Source: a virus. Taken from it: DNA of 31,277 nucleotides. Positions 18,155-25,712 of the stretch are shown here, one piece after another. Every line of letters begins with the position of its first letter. Within the stretch, counting starts at the first letter, position 1. The position numbers and the translations under genes are program-made. The stretch is taken from IMG/VR virus record IMGVR_UViG_3300027754_000301, positions 1 to 31,277 of that record; one strand, 5' to 3'. Under the pieces are notes generated by a model. The model made no database searches. It saw nothing but the letters and a program-made list of their open reading frames with translations, and was not told the origin of the DNA.

Positions 18155-20004
18155 TAGCGTTTACCATCGACTTGCGTCTCAATGCGAGGCGACCCAAGAC
18201 TCCAGCGAGTTCCGACCTTGTTGCTTTCCACCCTTAGGATGACAGACCGGCCCCTGAGGCGAACGTCGCAGACTTGAGTATACTGGTCCACGGGAACCGT
18301 CGATGTCCTGACAACAGCCGAGTCAGACCCGCTTTGGTAGTTCGAGCCGGGGTAGTTCTGCGTCTTCATGATGAAGTCAACCGTCGGGCTGTTCGTGGCG
18401 TTAAAGAACGAAACGTCCGGGATCACACGGCGCACGAACGAGAACTTGTCACCGTCTCCGATGTCGATGGGCGCACTCTCGATGTAGGAGTTGAGGGGCG
18501 TAGCCGGGGTCGTGCTGCCGTCGTCCGTCCCATACTCCTGATAGTACAGGTATTGGTCCGTGGACGCCGCGAGCGGGTACGGGCGAATGCCGCTGTCAAT
18601 CCATGCTGTACGAGCCATCGACCCATGCGACCAAACCCTGTCAGCGAAGTTATAGGTCACATACAGGTCGTTCTCTTCCGATTCAGCGGAAGGATAAAAC
18701 CAAGTGATCTCGCTGTATTCAGCCGTCACCGCCGCAAAAACCTTATCCGACTGTGTGCTGTTGTAGTTGTCAAAGATGTAGTCTTGAAGCGGGCATACGA
18801 GCGGGGCCGTCTGACCGGCATAGACATAAAAGCTGCTGCTCCCCATCCAGTAGATCGTATCGTCCACCGTCGCGAAGCTGTTGTACCCGTTGACGTTTAT
18901 GCCAGCAGCGATCTGCGTAATACCAAAGGTGTAGGGAGGGCCAACGAACTGGAGCGAATAGGCAGCGATGTCAGTGAAGATCACGATTTCGCGTTTCGTC
19001 TCCACGCCGCGAATGATCTTTGATCCGGACCCAAGACGCAGATCACCCGCCGTATTCGTCGGCAGGGAAGTCCACGTGAACGGATCCTCTTGGCTTGAGA
19101 ACCGGATGATGAGGGGATCCTGCGCGGTAACGCCACCATAGTTTGCACCAAGCGCGATCACATGGCGATCTCTGTCAGACACAATAACCTGAAGAGCCAA
19201 GGTCGGTGTTTGAGTGTCCGTGGACAACGACGCAAGCGTCACGCCCCGAGTGAATGACGGGTTTGTCCCATACCAGTAATAGACGCCGCCGTTCCTGACG
19301 TTGAAAACCAAATCCTCACCGTAGTTGTCCTGCGCCCACAGGCGCAGTGTGTTGCTGGCGGAAGAAGTTGTACCACTTCCCCACGTACCACGGCCCCATG
19401 TCCCCGAACCCCAGCCGTTGCCGCCGATCTGCGTGTTGAGGCCCGTGTTGATCTGATACGCCGCTACGACGGCAGACCCGCCCTGCGCAGTGTCAGACGC
19501 GTTTGCGGTGGCGCTGACAGTTATCTTGTAGTTATTGAGATCGACGTAAGTAATTTGAAACTCTTTGTTCAAAACCGTTGCGGTGATGGTTCCGCCGAGT
19601 GATGTAGCACCGCTAAAAGTCACATAGTCGTTGTTAACGCAGCCGTGTGCGACTTCGTATACAGCGATGACGCTGGATCCGGTGGTGGCGGTGAAGGGGT
19701 TATTGAGCGTGACGGTCTTGCGGATAGGTGTAATGTCGTGGTTGGTGCCACCCTCTTCCACGTAGTATTTGAGGTTCGTCCCAAAAGCCAGAAGGTTGGA
19801 CCCAATGAGCGTCACCCAATTCAGCATCGACCGACAGATGCCGAGGAATGGATTACCAGAGGCGTATTTTATCCATCCACCAATGGATTGCGGAAAACCC
19901 AAACGGAAACGGATCAGGTTGCTGTCACGCCAGCCGCCTTCATTTGTATAGCCCGTTACATCGCGAATGACACCGGGGCGGAACTGAAGTTTTTGAAGCG
20001 CCAT
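18154..20004 (-). CDS. Beta-propeller tail nozzle/hub protein (P22 gp10/T7 gp12-like), 616 aa
   Basis: The protein begins RPGVIRDVTGYTNEGGWRDS and then shows repeated beta-blades: IVSDRDRHVIALG, DPLIIRFSSQEDPFTWTSL, IVIFTDIAAYSLQFVG, DDTIYWMGSSSFYVY and ITWFYPSAESEENDLYV. This blade pattern is typical of podovirus tail nozzle or hub proteins, which extend the tail tube beyond the adaptor. A Gly/Trp-rich insertion (GWGSGTWGRGTWGSG) lies at about 193-210. A longer frame with a TTG start at 20067 overlaps the holin; the ATG at 20004 has AAGG nine bases upstream and a natural N-terminus, so it was chosen. It lies four bases from the holin stop. Confidence 0.72.
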   Translation of the reverse strand: MALQKLQFRPGVIRDVTGYTNEGGWRDSNLIRFRLGFPQSIGGWIKYASGNPFLGICRSMLNWVTLIGSNLLAFGTNLKYYVEEGGTNHDITPIRKTVTLNNPFTATTGSSVIAVYEVAHGCVNNDYVTFSGATSLGGTITATVLNKEFQITYVDLNNYKITVSATANASDTAQGGSAVVAAYQINTGLNTQIGGNGWGSGTWGRGTWGSGTTSSASNTLRLWAQDNYGEDLVFNVRNGGVYYWYGTNPSFTRGVTLASLSTDTQTPTLALQVIVSDRDRHVIALGANYGGVTAQDPLIIRFSSQEDPFTWTSLPTNTAGDLRLGSGSKIIRGVETKREIVIFTDIAAYSLQFVGPPYTFGITQIAAGINVNGYNSFATVDDTIYWMGSSSFYVYAGQTAPLVCPLQDYIFDNYNSTQSDKVFAAVTAEYSEITWFYPSAESEENDLYVTYNFADRVWSHGSMARTAWIDSGIRPYPLAASTDQYLYYQEYGTDDGSTTPATPLNSYIESAPIDIGDGDKFSFVRRVIPDVSFFNATNSPTVDFIMKTQNYPGSNYQSGSDSAVVRTSTVPVDQYTQVCDVRLRGRSVILRVESNKVGTRWSLGSPRIETQVDGKR

Positions 20005-20008
20005 TGCA

Positions 20009-20182
20009 TTAGCCCTTGTTCTTCCACTCACGATAGGCAAGTGCGATACGGAAAATAACAAGGACAAGGCCGCAGACGGTGATGCCTAGGCCCGCCCACT
20101 CATTCAAGTGGACCGCCCACCACGGAAGCGTTATGGCCCCCGTGGCGATTGCACCATCGACCACGACCTTGGTGTCGTTCAT
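20009..20182 (-). CDS. T7-like class II holin, 57 aa
   Basis: A 57-codon frame begins MNDTKVVVDGAIATGAITLP and has a hydrophobic helix ITVCGLVLVIFRIALAY (about 34-50) followed by the basic tail REWKNKG. Just before the helix is LNEWAG, matching the position of LNEW in T7 gp17.5, whose layout (soluble N-terminus, LNEW, one long helix, lysine-rich tail) is the same. Holins form the membrane lesions that time lysis. AGGGG lies seven bases before the ATG. No endolysin or spanin is adjacent, which is odd for a lysis gene. Confidence 0.72.
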   Translation of the reverse strand: MNDTKVVVDGAIATGAITLPWWAVHLNEWAGLGITVCGLVLVIFRIALAYREWKNKG

Positions 20183-20184
20183 TG

Positions 20185-20346
20185 TTATTCCCCTGTGGGT
20201 TCCTGCGGAGCAGCATTCACTTGCGCGTCAGCCTGCTTCTTGAGTTCCGCAACCAACTCCATGACTTCAGCGTATGGACGCTGACCAAGGGCGTTGAGAA
20301 TTACGTTCCAAGCTTGGACAGGCAACGTGATCGAGAGGTTTTCCAA
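20185..20346 (-). CDS. Small phage protein with TTG start, 53 aa
   Basis: The frame starts with TTG, six bases after a good AAGGA site, and reads MENLSITLPVQAWNVILNAL then a helix YAEVMELVAELKKQADAQV and a Pro/Glu tail. The compact strand-helix-helix layout and the good ribosome site make it a real gene despite its size. Small proteins beginning in this way are common in phage late regions; their role is unknown to me. It ends two bases before the holin ATG, so it may be coupled to lysis timing. Confidence 0.68.
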   Translation of the reverse strand: MENLSITLPVQAWNVILNALGQRPYAEVMELVAELKKQADAQVNAAPQEPTGE

Positions 20347-20364
20347 GGTAGTTCCTTTCTAGGT

Positions 20365-20694
20365 TTACGCGCTCCACGGCAGTGGAGGCGTCACAGTAGG
20401 AGGGTTTACCTGATTGGCGATGTTGGTGGCAAGCCCAGCCTCTATGCTGGCGACCTGCTCCGCGCCCATAGACGTTTGAACCCACCCAACAACTTGATCC
20501 TGCGTCAGATCAGCGAAGGGGGTGTAGGGCGAGCCAGCCTCGTAGGTGACGCCCGCCGTGCCGTAGGCGGTGGCGTAGAAGGTGCCGTCAGTGGCGTTAA
20601 CGCGCCAAGCCGCGTTGAACACAACGTCAGTCTGGCCTTCGGAGGTGGGGTAGCAGGACATCTGCTCGATGACCCAAGTGGTAGTGATGCTCAT
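20365..20694 (-). CDS. Hypothetical tail-region protein, 109 aa
   Basis: It starts MSITTTWVIEQMSCYPTSEG and continues with beta strands (DVVFNAAWRVNATDG), then a helix (FADLTQDQVVGWVQTSMG) and a Pro-rich end. The layout of a strand domain on inflow and outflow of a W-V-I core, and its location behind a tail fibre, match a phage family often called DUF7936; I give that only as a lead. Its ATG overlaps the TGA of the 28-aa coiled-coil gene. A tail-fibre accessory role is inferred from position. Confidence 0.6.
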   Translation of the reverse strand: MSITTTWVIEQMSCYPTSEGQTDVVFNAAWRVNATDGTFYATAYGTAGVTYEAGSPYTPFADLTQDQVVGWVQTSMGAEQVASIEAGLATNIANQVNPPTVTPPLPWSA

Positions 20695-20777
20695 TGTACG
20701 GTCTCCAGTTTAGCGAGACGAGCCTCAAGCGCGTCGTTCTTGGCGGATAGTTCTTGGATAGTCAGACCAAGTTTCAC
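20691..20777 (-). CDS. Tiny coiled-coil protein with GTG start, 28 aa
   Basis: A GTG, seven bases after AGGGG, opens a frame that reads MKLGLTIQELSAKNDALEAR then LAKLETVQ. Leucines and isoleucines fall in a heptad pattern, so it can form a short coiled coil. An upstream ATG (20792) overlapping the fibre stop would give 33 aa but has no ribosome site. The good SD and tight fit between fibre stop and the next ATG (ATGA overlap) support translation. Confidence 0.5.
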   Translation of the reverse strand: MKLGLTIQELSAKNDALEARLAKLETVQ

Positions 20778-20791
20778 GTTACTACCCCTCA

Positions 20792-23035
20792 TTACGGACC
20801 AGCGTCGCGCCATGCGCCGCCGGAATAGAAATATAGCTTGTTGTTGGTAGTGTTGATAACTATGGGGGCCATGCCCGTTACGGCTGTTGGTGTCCCTGTT
20901 GGCGTCCCAGCACAAGTCGGAACGTACAAGAAGCCGTTGGTAGCCGTGGTTGCTAGAGCAACAGACCCACCAGCAATGACGTTGCCGCTAATGTCGATGG
21001 ACATACTAATCGTTGTGGAACCGTATGTGCCGCGACTGAATATAATATTGGCTTGTCCGGTATTTAAAATGGTTGAACCATCTGAGCCGCGACGACCAAG
21101 ATAAGACCCATTGGTTCCAAGCAGCAACGAGCCAGAACCTATGTCATTGTTTGTAACAATATTTCCAATAGTGTTTGTGCCTATGGTTGGGGTTATGGTT
21201 GCGCTTACCAACAAATTGCCGCTGGTGTCGATGCGCATACGTTCGCCAGCAATGTCAAAAATCAAAGGTTGAGAAGTTGGCGTGTAAATAACGGCACTGG
21301 TTGATTTCTGTAAAAGAAACAAAGAGCCTGCGGAGTTTTGCGCTTTGAAATAAACATCCGATGAGGTAGCAATACCCGCCCTAGAGTTTCCGCTAACGTC
21401 AAGTTTTTCAGTAGGCGAACTCGTCCCAATCCCCACGTTGCCGCTGGAGTCGATGCGCATACGTTCTGTGCCGGAAGAGCCTGTACCAAAATAAATACCA
21501 TTGCCTGCATCACTAAAAATACGCGCAGTTTCTGTGCCATTAATCGCAAAGAAATTGTATGCCGCATTTCCTGTAGCAGCGTTTGCGTAAAACCCTGCAT
21601 ATCCAGAACTTGATGTCGATTTTACAAGTACGTTTGCCCCCACGACTTCCAACCTACTTGCTGGCGAACTTGTCCCAATCCCCACGTTGCCGCTGGTGTC
21701 AATGCGCATACGCTCACCATCAGCGCCACTGAATATGTAGCCCGTTGCGCCACTTTGATTGCCATAAAACTTAAATAAACCGGCTGTGTTTTCGCGTCCC
21801 AATTCATATCCGAGCGTCGTTGATGCAGTGTCCCCTAAATGAAGTTGATAGTCTGTGGATGTATTTCTTACGTCTAGCTTTCTTACCGGCGAACTCGTTC
21901 CAATCCCCACGTTGCCGCTGGAGTCGATGCGCATAGTCTCGCTTAATGTACCATTAAGCTGTGTTTTAAATATCAAAGCTCCGCTACCGTTTGACGAACC
22001 TGATGTGGTCAGCCCTCCAATACTTCCTGCTGTAAATGCGTTATCGGGGGCTGTGGCAGAATAAGTGCCAGCAAATTGTATGTCACAACCAGACGCTCCA
22101 CCTGCTACATTAATTAACCTCAAAGGGTTTGTATATGAGGAGGTTCCGCCAGTAAAATTAATAACCGTTTTGGTGCTAGGCGAACTCGTCCCAATCCCCA
22201 CGTTGCCGCTGGTATCGACAGTCATCGCGGTCGTAGCGCCGTTATTGCCGACCTTGAAGAGGATGCTGTCGGTAGTGCCAACGCCGGAGGTGGATTGCAG
22301 GGTCAGGGAGGACGAGGCAGACGTGCCGCCGATGACTGTGCCGATGAGCGGGGAAGTCAGCGTCTTGTTCGTCAAGGTGTCCGTAGTGGCCCTACCAACC
22401 AGCGTATCCGTGGAAGTCGGAAGCGTTAGGGTTCCGGTGTTGACGATAGTCCCGATGACAGGAGCTGTCAGGGTCTTGTTCGTCAGGGTATCCGTAGTGG
22501 CCCTACCAACAAGCGTATCCGTGGAAGTCGGAAGCGTCAGGGTTCCGGTGTTGACGATGGTCGCGATGACAGGAGCTGTCAGGGTCTTGTTCGTCAGGGT
22601 CTGCGTACCAGCTTCCGTGGCAGGAGCGTTCGCGACCTCGATGACATCGGTACTGTTGGTATAGACGATAGCCTTCTTGCCGTTGGCGATGACCACGCCC
22701 GTCTGACCAGTGACTTTCACCGTGACGGCAAAACCGCCCGTGGTGCTGTTGAAGAAGATGTAGGGCTTGTTGACCGCAGGAACCTCGACGGTTCGAGCGG
22801 CGGTGAGGGCACCTGTCAGGGCGATGACGTAGTTGCGGCCCGTGGACGACGCACCGTTGGAGATCAGGAGAACTGTAGCTACACCGCTATCCGTGACAGC
22901 CTGTGTGCTATACCCGACGATGGCCTGTTCTACGAGCGTACCAAAGTTTGTGTTGGTCGTCGCACCCCAAGTGCCGGATTGGTCGCCCGTGCCGATCAGT
23001 TCAATACCAAGGTTTGTCGAATAGGTACTAGCCAT
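20792..23035 (-). CDS. Tail fibre protein with GIGTSSP repeats, 747 aa
   Basis: The N-terminus (STNLGIELIGTGDQSGTWG) is a phage-fibre attachment-like region. Tandem 37-residue repeats follow at about 146-226 (TLTNKTLTAPVIGTIVNTG). A long shaft carries four copies of SGNVGIGTSSP and two degenerate ones. The tip ends NNKLYFYSGGAWRDAGP. Such repeats build trimeric beta-helical fibres and the C-terminal part normally recognises the host. The ATG at 23035 has AGGAG seven bases upstream and is preferred over the adjacent GTG. No chaperone-type peptidase domain is evident. The middle of the gene is AT-richer than its 5' part. Confidence 0.85.
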   Translation of the reverse strand: MASTYSTNLGIELIGTGDQSGTWGATTNTNFGTLVEQAIVGYSTQAVTDSGVATVLLISNGASSTGRNYVIALTGALTAARTVEVPAVNKPYIFFNSTTGGFAVTVKVTGQTGVVIANGKKAIVYTNSTDVIEVANAPATEAGTQTLTNKTLTAPVIATIVNTGTLTLPTSTDTLVGRATTDTLTNKTLTAPVIGTIVNTGTLTLPTSTDTLVGRATTDTLTNKTLTSPLIGTVIGGTSASSSLTLQSTSGVGTTDSILFKVGNNGATTAMTVDTSGNVGIGTSSPSTKTVINFTGGTSSYTNPLRLINVAGGASGCDIQFAGTYSATAPDNAFTAGSIGGLTTSGSSNGSGALIFKTQLNGTLSETMRIDSSGNVGIGTSSPVRKLDVRNTSTDYQLHLGDTASTTLGYELGRENTAGLFKFYGNQSGATGYIFSGADGERMRIDTSGNVGIGTSSPASRLEVVGANVLVKSTSSSGYAGFYANAATGNAAYNFFAINGTETARIFSDAGNGIYFGTGSSGTERMRIDSSGNVGIGTSSPTEKLDVSGNSRAGIATSSDVYFKAQNSAGSLFLLQKSTSAVIYTPTSQPLIFDIAGERMRIDTSGNLLVSATITPTIGTNTIGNIVTNNDIGSGSLLLGTNGSYLGRRGSDGSTILNTGQANIIFSRGTYGSTTISMSIDISGNVIAGGSVALATTATNGFLYVPTCAGTPTGTPTAVTGMAPIVINTTNNKLYFYSGGAWRDAGP
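22362..22600 (-). repeat. 111-bp tandem repeat in the tail fibre gene
   Basis: GTCTTGTTCGTCA (plus strand) recurs at 22362, 22473 and 22584, a period of exactly 111 bases, or 37 codons. Two complete near-identical units and the start of a third are present. The high nucleotide identity suggests recent duplication or ongoing homogenisation, and the unit number could vary by slippage and so change fibre length. Confidence 0.88.
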
Positions 23036-23045
23036 CACGTATCTC

Positions 23046-24014
23046 CTAAGCGGCTATCGGGGTCCATCCGGGATTTTGGGATGGAGATACAGGCGTCCAA
23101 GCGGGCGACTGAGCAGGGGATACCTGAGTCCAAACTGGAACCTGAGAAGGCACCGCCTGCGACCAAGCCGGGGTCTGAGACGGGGAGACTGGCGTCCAAT
23201 TCGGGTTTTGGTCAGGGACAATCTGCCCCCATACAAGAACGACCCCAACATACCCTGTCGCGCTGACTCCTGCAACATACACATTAGTGTCGAGAGTTAT
23301 CGCGACGGATCCAACAGCACCCGTGGCCGAGACACCAACAGCAAAGACATCTATTGGGAACTGTACCGCTACCGACCCAACATCGCCCGTGGCGGAAACG
23401 CCAGTAGGCGAGACATTGGCATCTGCGGTAACATCTACGGACCCCACACTTCCCGTAGCAGAGACACCTGTCAGATCGACGTTGGCATCCGCCGTAACGG
23501 TAGCAGTTCCAATGTCACCAGTGGCAGAGACACCTGTCAGATCGACGTTGGCATCCGCCGTAATGTCTACCGACCCAATTCCGCCAGTGGCAGAGACGCC
23601 TGTTAGATCGACATTGGCATCGTAGACAAGGGTTACATCGCCAACGGAGCCTGTAGCAGACAACCCCGTGACACTGACATTGGCGTCGTAAACAAGGGTG
23701 ACGGTTCCTACGGACCCAGTGGCAGAGACTCCCGTCGTATCAACATTTGCGTCTGCCGTAACCTCTGCGGTCCCCACGGACCCGGTGGCAGAGACTCCCG
23801 TCAGATCGACATTGGCGTCTGCAACAACGGAGGCAGACCCTACGGAACCTGTCGCCTCAACTCCAGTGACGCTTACGTTCGCATCCGCCGTGATCGCGAC
23901 AGATCCCGTGGAACCTGTCGCAACGCCAATCGCTATAGAGCCTGTTCCAAACGCTCCCAGACCCCATCCTTGGGATCTGTTCCACCCTTCAAAGGCTACG
24001 ATTGCGTCAGCCAT
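23046..24014 (-). CDS. Repeat protein with ten 22-residue beta repeats and a Trp/Pro repeat tail, 322 aa
   Basis: After a 31-residue leader (MADAIVAFEGWNRSQGWGLG) come ten units of 22 residues with the pattern ATGSVGSVTVTADANVDLTGVS (residues 32-251, shown here as its separate blocks ATGSVGSV, TADANVDL and TGVS), then part of an eleventh. The last ~57 residues are five 10-11-residue units of the type VSPSQTPAWTP. No catalytic motif was seen. The alternating Val/Gly/Thr suggests a beta-solenoid or stacked beta arches, and the position before the tail fibre suggests a virion appendage. The function is unknown. Confidence 0.75.
   Translation of the reverse strand: MADAIVAFEGWNRSQGWGLGAFGTGSIAIGVATGSTGSVAITADANVSVTGVEATGSVGSASVVADANVDLTGVSATGSVGTAEVTADANVDTTGVSATGSVGTVTLVYDANVSVTGLSATGSVGDVTLVYDANVDLTGVSATGGIGSVDITADANVDLTGVSATGDIGTATVTADANVDLTGVSATGSVGSVDVTADANVSPTGVSATGDVGSVAVQFPIDVFAVGVSATGAVGSVAITLDTNVYVAGVSATGYVGVVLVWGQIVPDQNPNWTPVSPSQTPAWSQAVPSQVPVWTQVSPAQSPAWTPVSPSQNPGWTPIAA
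23049..23225 (-). repeat. 33-bp coding repeats for an 11-residue Trp/Pro motif
   Basis: Five units of the type P-x-Q-x-P-x-W-(T/S)-x-(V/A)-x lie at the C-terminus, for example VSPAQSPAWTP and VSPSQNPGWTP. Eleven residues is half of the 22-residue unit in the same protein. Confidence 0.85.
23226..23921 (-). repeat. 66-bp coding repeat array (ten full units plus a partial)
   Basis: Each 66-base unit encodes 22 residues beginning ATG(S/D/A)(V/I)G and ending GV(S/E). Units differ mainly at positions 4, 7-12 and 17-18. Units 9 and 10 (near the C-terminal end) are the most diverged, with FPIDV and LDTNV in place of ADANV. Confidence 0.9.
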
Positions 24015-24021
24015 CTAAGCA

Positions 24022-24480
24022 TTACGCTATGCGAATGATAGCGTTGCTGGCATCGTTGGTCGGGAAGACAATAGTGAACGTACCCGCCGAAGCGGTCTTG
24101 TCCGAGCCAAAGTCCAGAACCACAACCGACTTGTTGCTTTGCGTGGAGTTGTAGATCAACGCACCACGGGCTGTGAAGGACGCCGTAGTCCACGAGGAGT
24201 CCGCAAAATCAACGTAGGCCGTCGTACCACTGGAGGTGGTAGTGGCGCTGGCAAGAGTATTACCGCCTGCCGTGTAGGCAGATCCAGTCGTATTCGTGGT
24301 TTCGTTCGTCGCGCTGTAGACCGTCGTAGACGCATCAAGCGTAGCAGACGAGGTGTACAACGCGATCTTGAACGTGTCCGCTGCCGTGCTGCCACGGGTC
24401 ACAGTTGTTGTGAAAGCGTGTGTCCCCGTCAGAAGCTGGAGCTTGAACGACGTACACATGAAGTTTCCGGTAAAAGCCAT
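24022..24480 (-). CDS. Thr/Ser-rich beta structural protein, 152 aa
   Basis: The ATG at 24480 has AGGAGG a few bases upstream and overlaps the TAA of the previous gene; the longer frame from 24558 lacks this. The protein is nearly all beta: DTFKIALYTSSATLDASTTV, then SYTAGG-like loops (AYTAGGNTLASAT), VDFADSSWTTASFTARGALI and VVVLDFGSDKTASAGTFTIV. This pattern is common in small phage tail or capsid-surface proteins of unknown exact role. It is placed among fibre genes, so an appendage or fibre-base role is likely. Confidence 0.65.
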   Translation of the reverse strand: MAFTGNFMCTSFKLQLLTGTHAFTTTVTRGSTAADTFKIALYTSSATLDASTTVYSATNETTNTTGSAYTAGGNTLASATTTSSGTTAYVDFADSSWTTASFTARGALIYNSTQSNKSVVVLDFGSDKTASAGTFTIVFPTNDASNAIIRIA

Positions 24481-24770
24481 TACAGCCTCCTGAGATGTTC
24501 GGCCAGTTGAGGATGACCAGCCTCTGACACCAGATAACTGACCGTCGATCTGTCGCACTTTATAGCACGATTTATGTGCTCAAGCACAACGACTTCGATT
24601 GCAGCCTTGTATGCCTGCGCCTGCTCCCGAATAGCAGGGTGAGCGGTGTCCGCGACCTGAACAATTCTGTCAGCGGCCCGCTTTGCCCAAAACTCGGGGG
24701 AATGACCGCCGTTGTTTGAGGTCTCAACATCGACCTGAAACGTGCTGACCTGTGCGGGTTCTACATACAT
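24480..24770 (-). CDS. Hypothetical helical phage protein, 96 aa
   Basis: The first 20 residues are beta-like; the rest is helical: SPEFWAKRAADRIVQVADTA, then HPAIREQAQAYKAAIEVVVL, and a C-terminal region with HPQLAEHLRR. The charged helices resemble a small structural or assembly protein. Its ATG touches the stop of the 211-aa adaptor-like gene (TAAATG) and its stop overlaps the next ATG, so all three are coupled. I do not recognise a function. Confidence 0.62.
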   Translation of the reverse strand: MYVEPAQVSTFQVDVETSNNGGHSPEFWAKRAADRIVQVADTAHPAIREQAQAYKAAIEVVVLEHINRAIKCDRSTVSYLVSEAGHPQLAEHLRRL

Positions 24771-25406
24771 TTAGGTAGCCTTTATTCTAATGAGACCATC
24801 ACGGTAGGAGTCGGTGTCTTCTCGGCCCTCACCAAAGTTTTTCAGGCGGGTCAGAGCCTCTGCAAACCTCTGATTATAGAGGTTAAGGATTTCCGGTTCG
24901 CCCTTCATGTAGGTGTACGCCTCGAACAACGCCCCGTAAAGAAGGGCCTGCTCGGCGTTTGTCCCAATCCACGTAGTTCCCGCCGTGACAATCGACTGTG
25001 GGCTGTACCAGTAGTGAAGCTCTGCCACCAAAGCAGCGTTTGGAGTCGGTGACAGGAGGAAGTTGCTAACGTCGAACAAGGCATAATACTTCGGGGTGCC
25101 CTGCGCACCCGTCGGATTGTACTCCTGAAGGTACTCGACATCCTTGTTAAGCAAGAAAGTCCGTGTCCCGCTGACGGTAACGCTCATTCCAAGAGGAGCC
25201 CGAAAGTCGCTTGGGACAGCCATGTACGGGTTGCCCGCCGTCATCGTCCCGGTATCGTTCTTACGAAACACAGCCAAATCAACGGAATACAGGATACGTT
25301 CTTCACAGTTCTGGATGAACGTGTCGATGTTCGCGACAAAGCTGGTCTCACTGTATTCAGTGAAATCCTTGATCGCTTGAACAAGTGTTGTGTAGGTCCA
25401 GCCCAT
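24771..25406 (-). CDS. Putative tail adaptor/tubular protein A (T7 gp11-like), 211 aa
   Basis: The N-terminal helix includes IDTFIQNCEERILYSVDLAV, followed by VPSDFRAPL, a strand region and GTPKYYALFDVSNFLLSPTP, then LHYWYSPQS and a C-terminal helical segment AEQALLYGALFEAYTYMKGE. This order (helix, lPsDF, PkyY, sPtPd, Yy-P, helices) is that of T7 gp11-like adaptor proteins, which form the ring between portal and nozzle. Homology is judged by eye. Its start overlaps the stop of the zinc-ribbon gene (TAATG). Placement with a second adaptor-like gene supports a neck role. Confidence 0.65.
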   Translation of the reverse strand: MGWTYTTLVQAIKDFTEYSETSFVANIDTFIQNCEERILYSVDLAVFRKNDTGTMTAGNPYMAVPSDFRAPLGMSVTVSGTRTFLLNKDVEYLQEYNPTGAQGTPKYYALFDVSNFLLSPTPNAALVAELHYWYSPQSIVTAGTTWIGTNAEQALLYGALFEAYTYMKGEPEILNLYNQRFAEALTRLKNFGEGREDTDSYRDGLIRIKAT

Positions 25407-25711
25407 TAGGTAATCCCCACGGTAACGATACCAACAGCCATAACGCCCTGAAGGCTGGTGTTCTGGATGAAGGGAAAAATCTCCTGACCAACAGGAACAT
25501 CCATAGGCTCAACCCGAGACGGGCGTGGCTCAAAGATAGCCTGCGGCTCGGTCGGTGGATAGATCGGGTCCAACTGAGGATGCTTACTGTCCCAGCAGTG
25601 GATGCAGTTTTTGAAGCCATTCCATTGCTTGCGCAGGCTGCGGAACGGGTACTGAAACCCGCACCTGTCGCATAGAGCAATCGCAACTGAGCCTTGGGTG
25701 TATTTAGCCAT
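25406..25711 (-). CDS. Zinc-ribbon phage neck protein, 101 aa
   Basis: Two CxxC knuckles, CDRCG (14-18) and CIHC (36-39), form a likely zinc ribbon in the N-terminal third. The middle has Pro-rich segments (HPQLDPIYPPTEP, about 44-56) and the end is a hydrophobic beta tail (LQGVMAVGIVTVGIT). Small zinc-ribbon proteins with this HPQLDP element occur between neck genes in many phages. A structural role is inferred. One base separates it from the preceding gene, and its stop overlaps the following one. Confidence 0.68.
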   Translation of the reverse strand: MAKYTQGSVAIALCDRCGFQYPFRSLRKQWNGFKNCIHCWDSKHPQLDPIYPPTEPQAIFEPRPSRVEPMDVPVGQEIFPFIQNTSLQGVMAVGIVTVGIT

Positions 25712-25712
25712 G

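Noticed and set aside
18154-20067. Extended nozzle start (TTG) at 20067
   Set aside because: It would overlap most of the holin's C-terminal half and has no ribosome site. The ATG at 20004 is better placed.
22065-22664. A 199-codon plus-strand frame opposite the tail fibre
   Set aside because: Its repeated Val/Ser segments are the antisense image of the 111-bp fibre repeat. No ribosome site or independent coding signal is present.
23226-23921. Possible CRISPR array because of the regular 66-base period
   Set aside because: The repeats are continuous with no unique spacers and are in frame with one protein throughout.
24022-24558. Extended 178-aa start of the Thr/Ser-rich beta protein
   Set aside because: The added residues overlap the 96-aa gene. 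The ATG at 24480 has AGGAGG upstream and a stop/start overlap.
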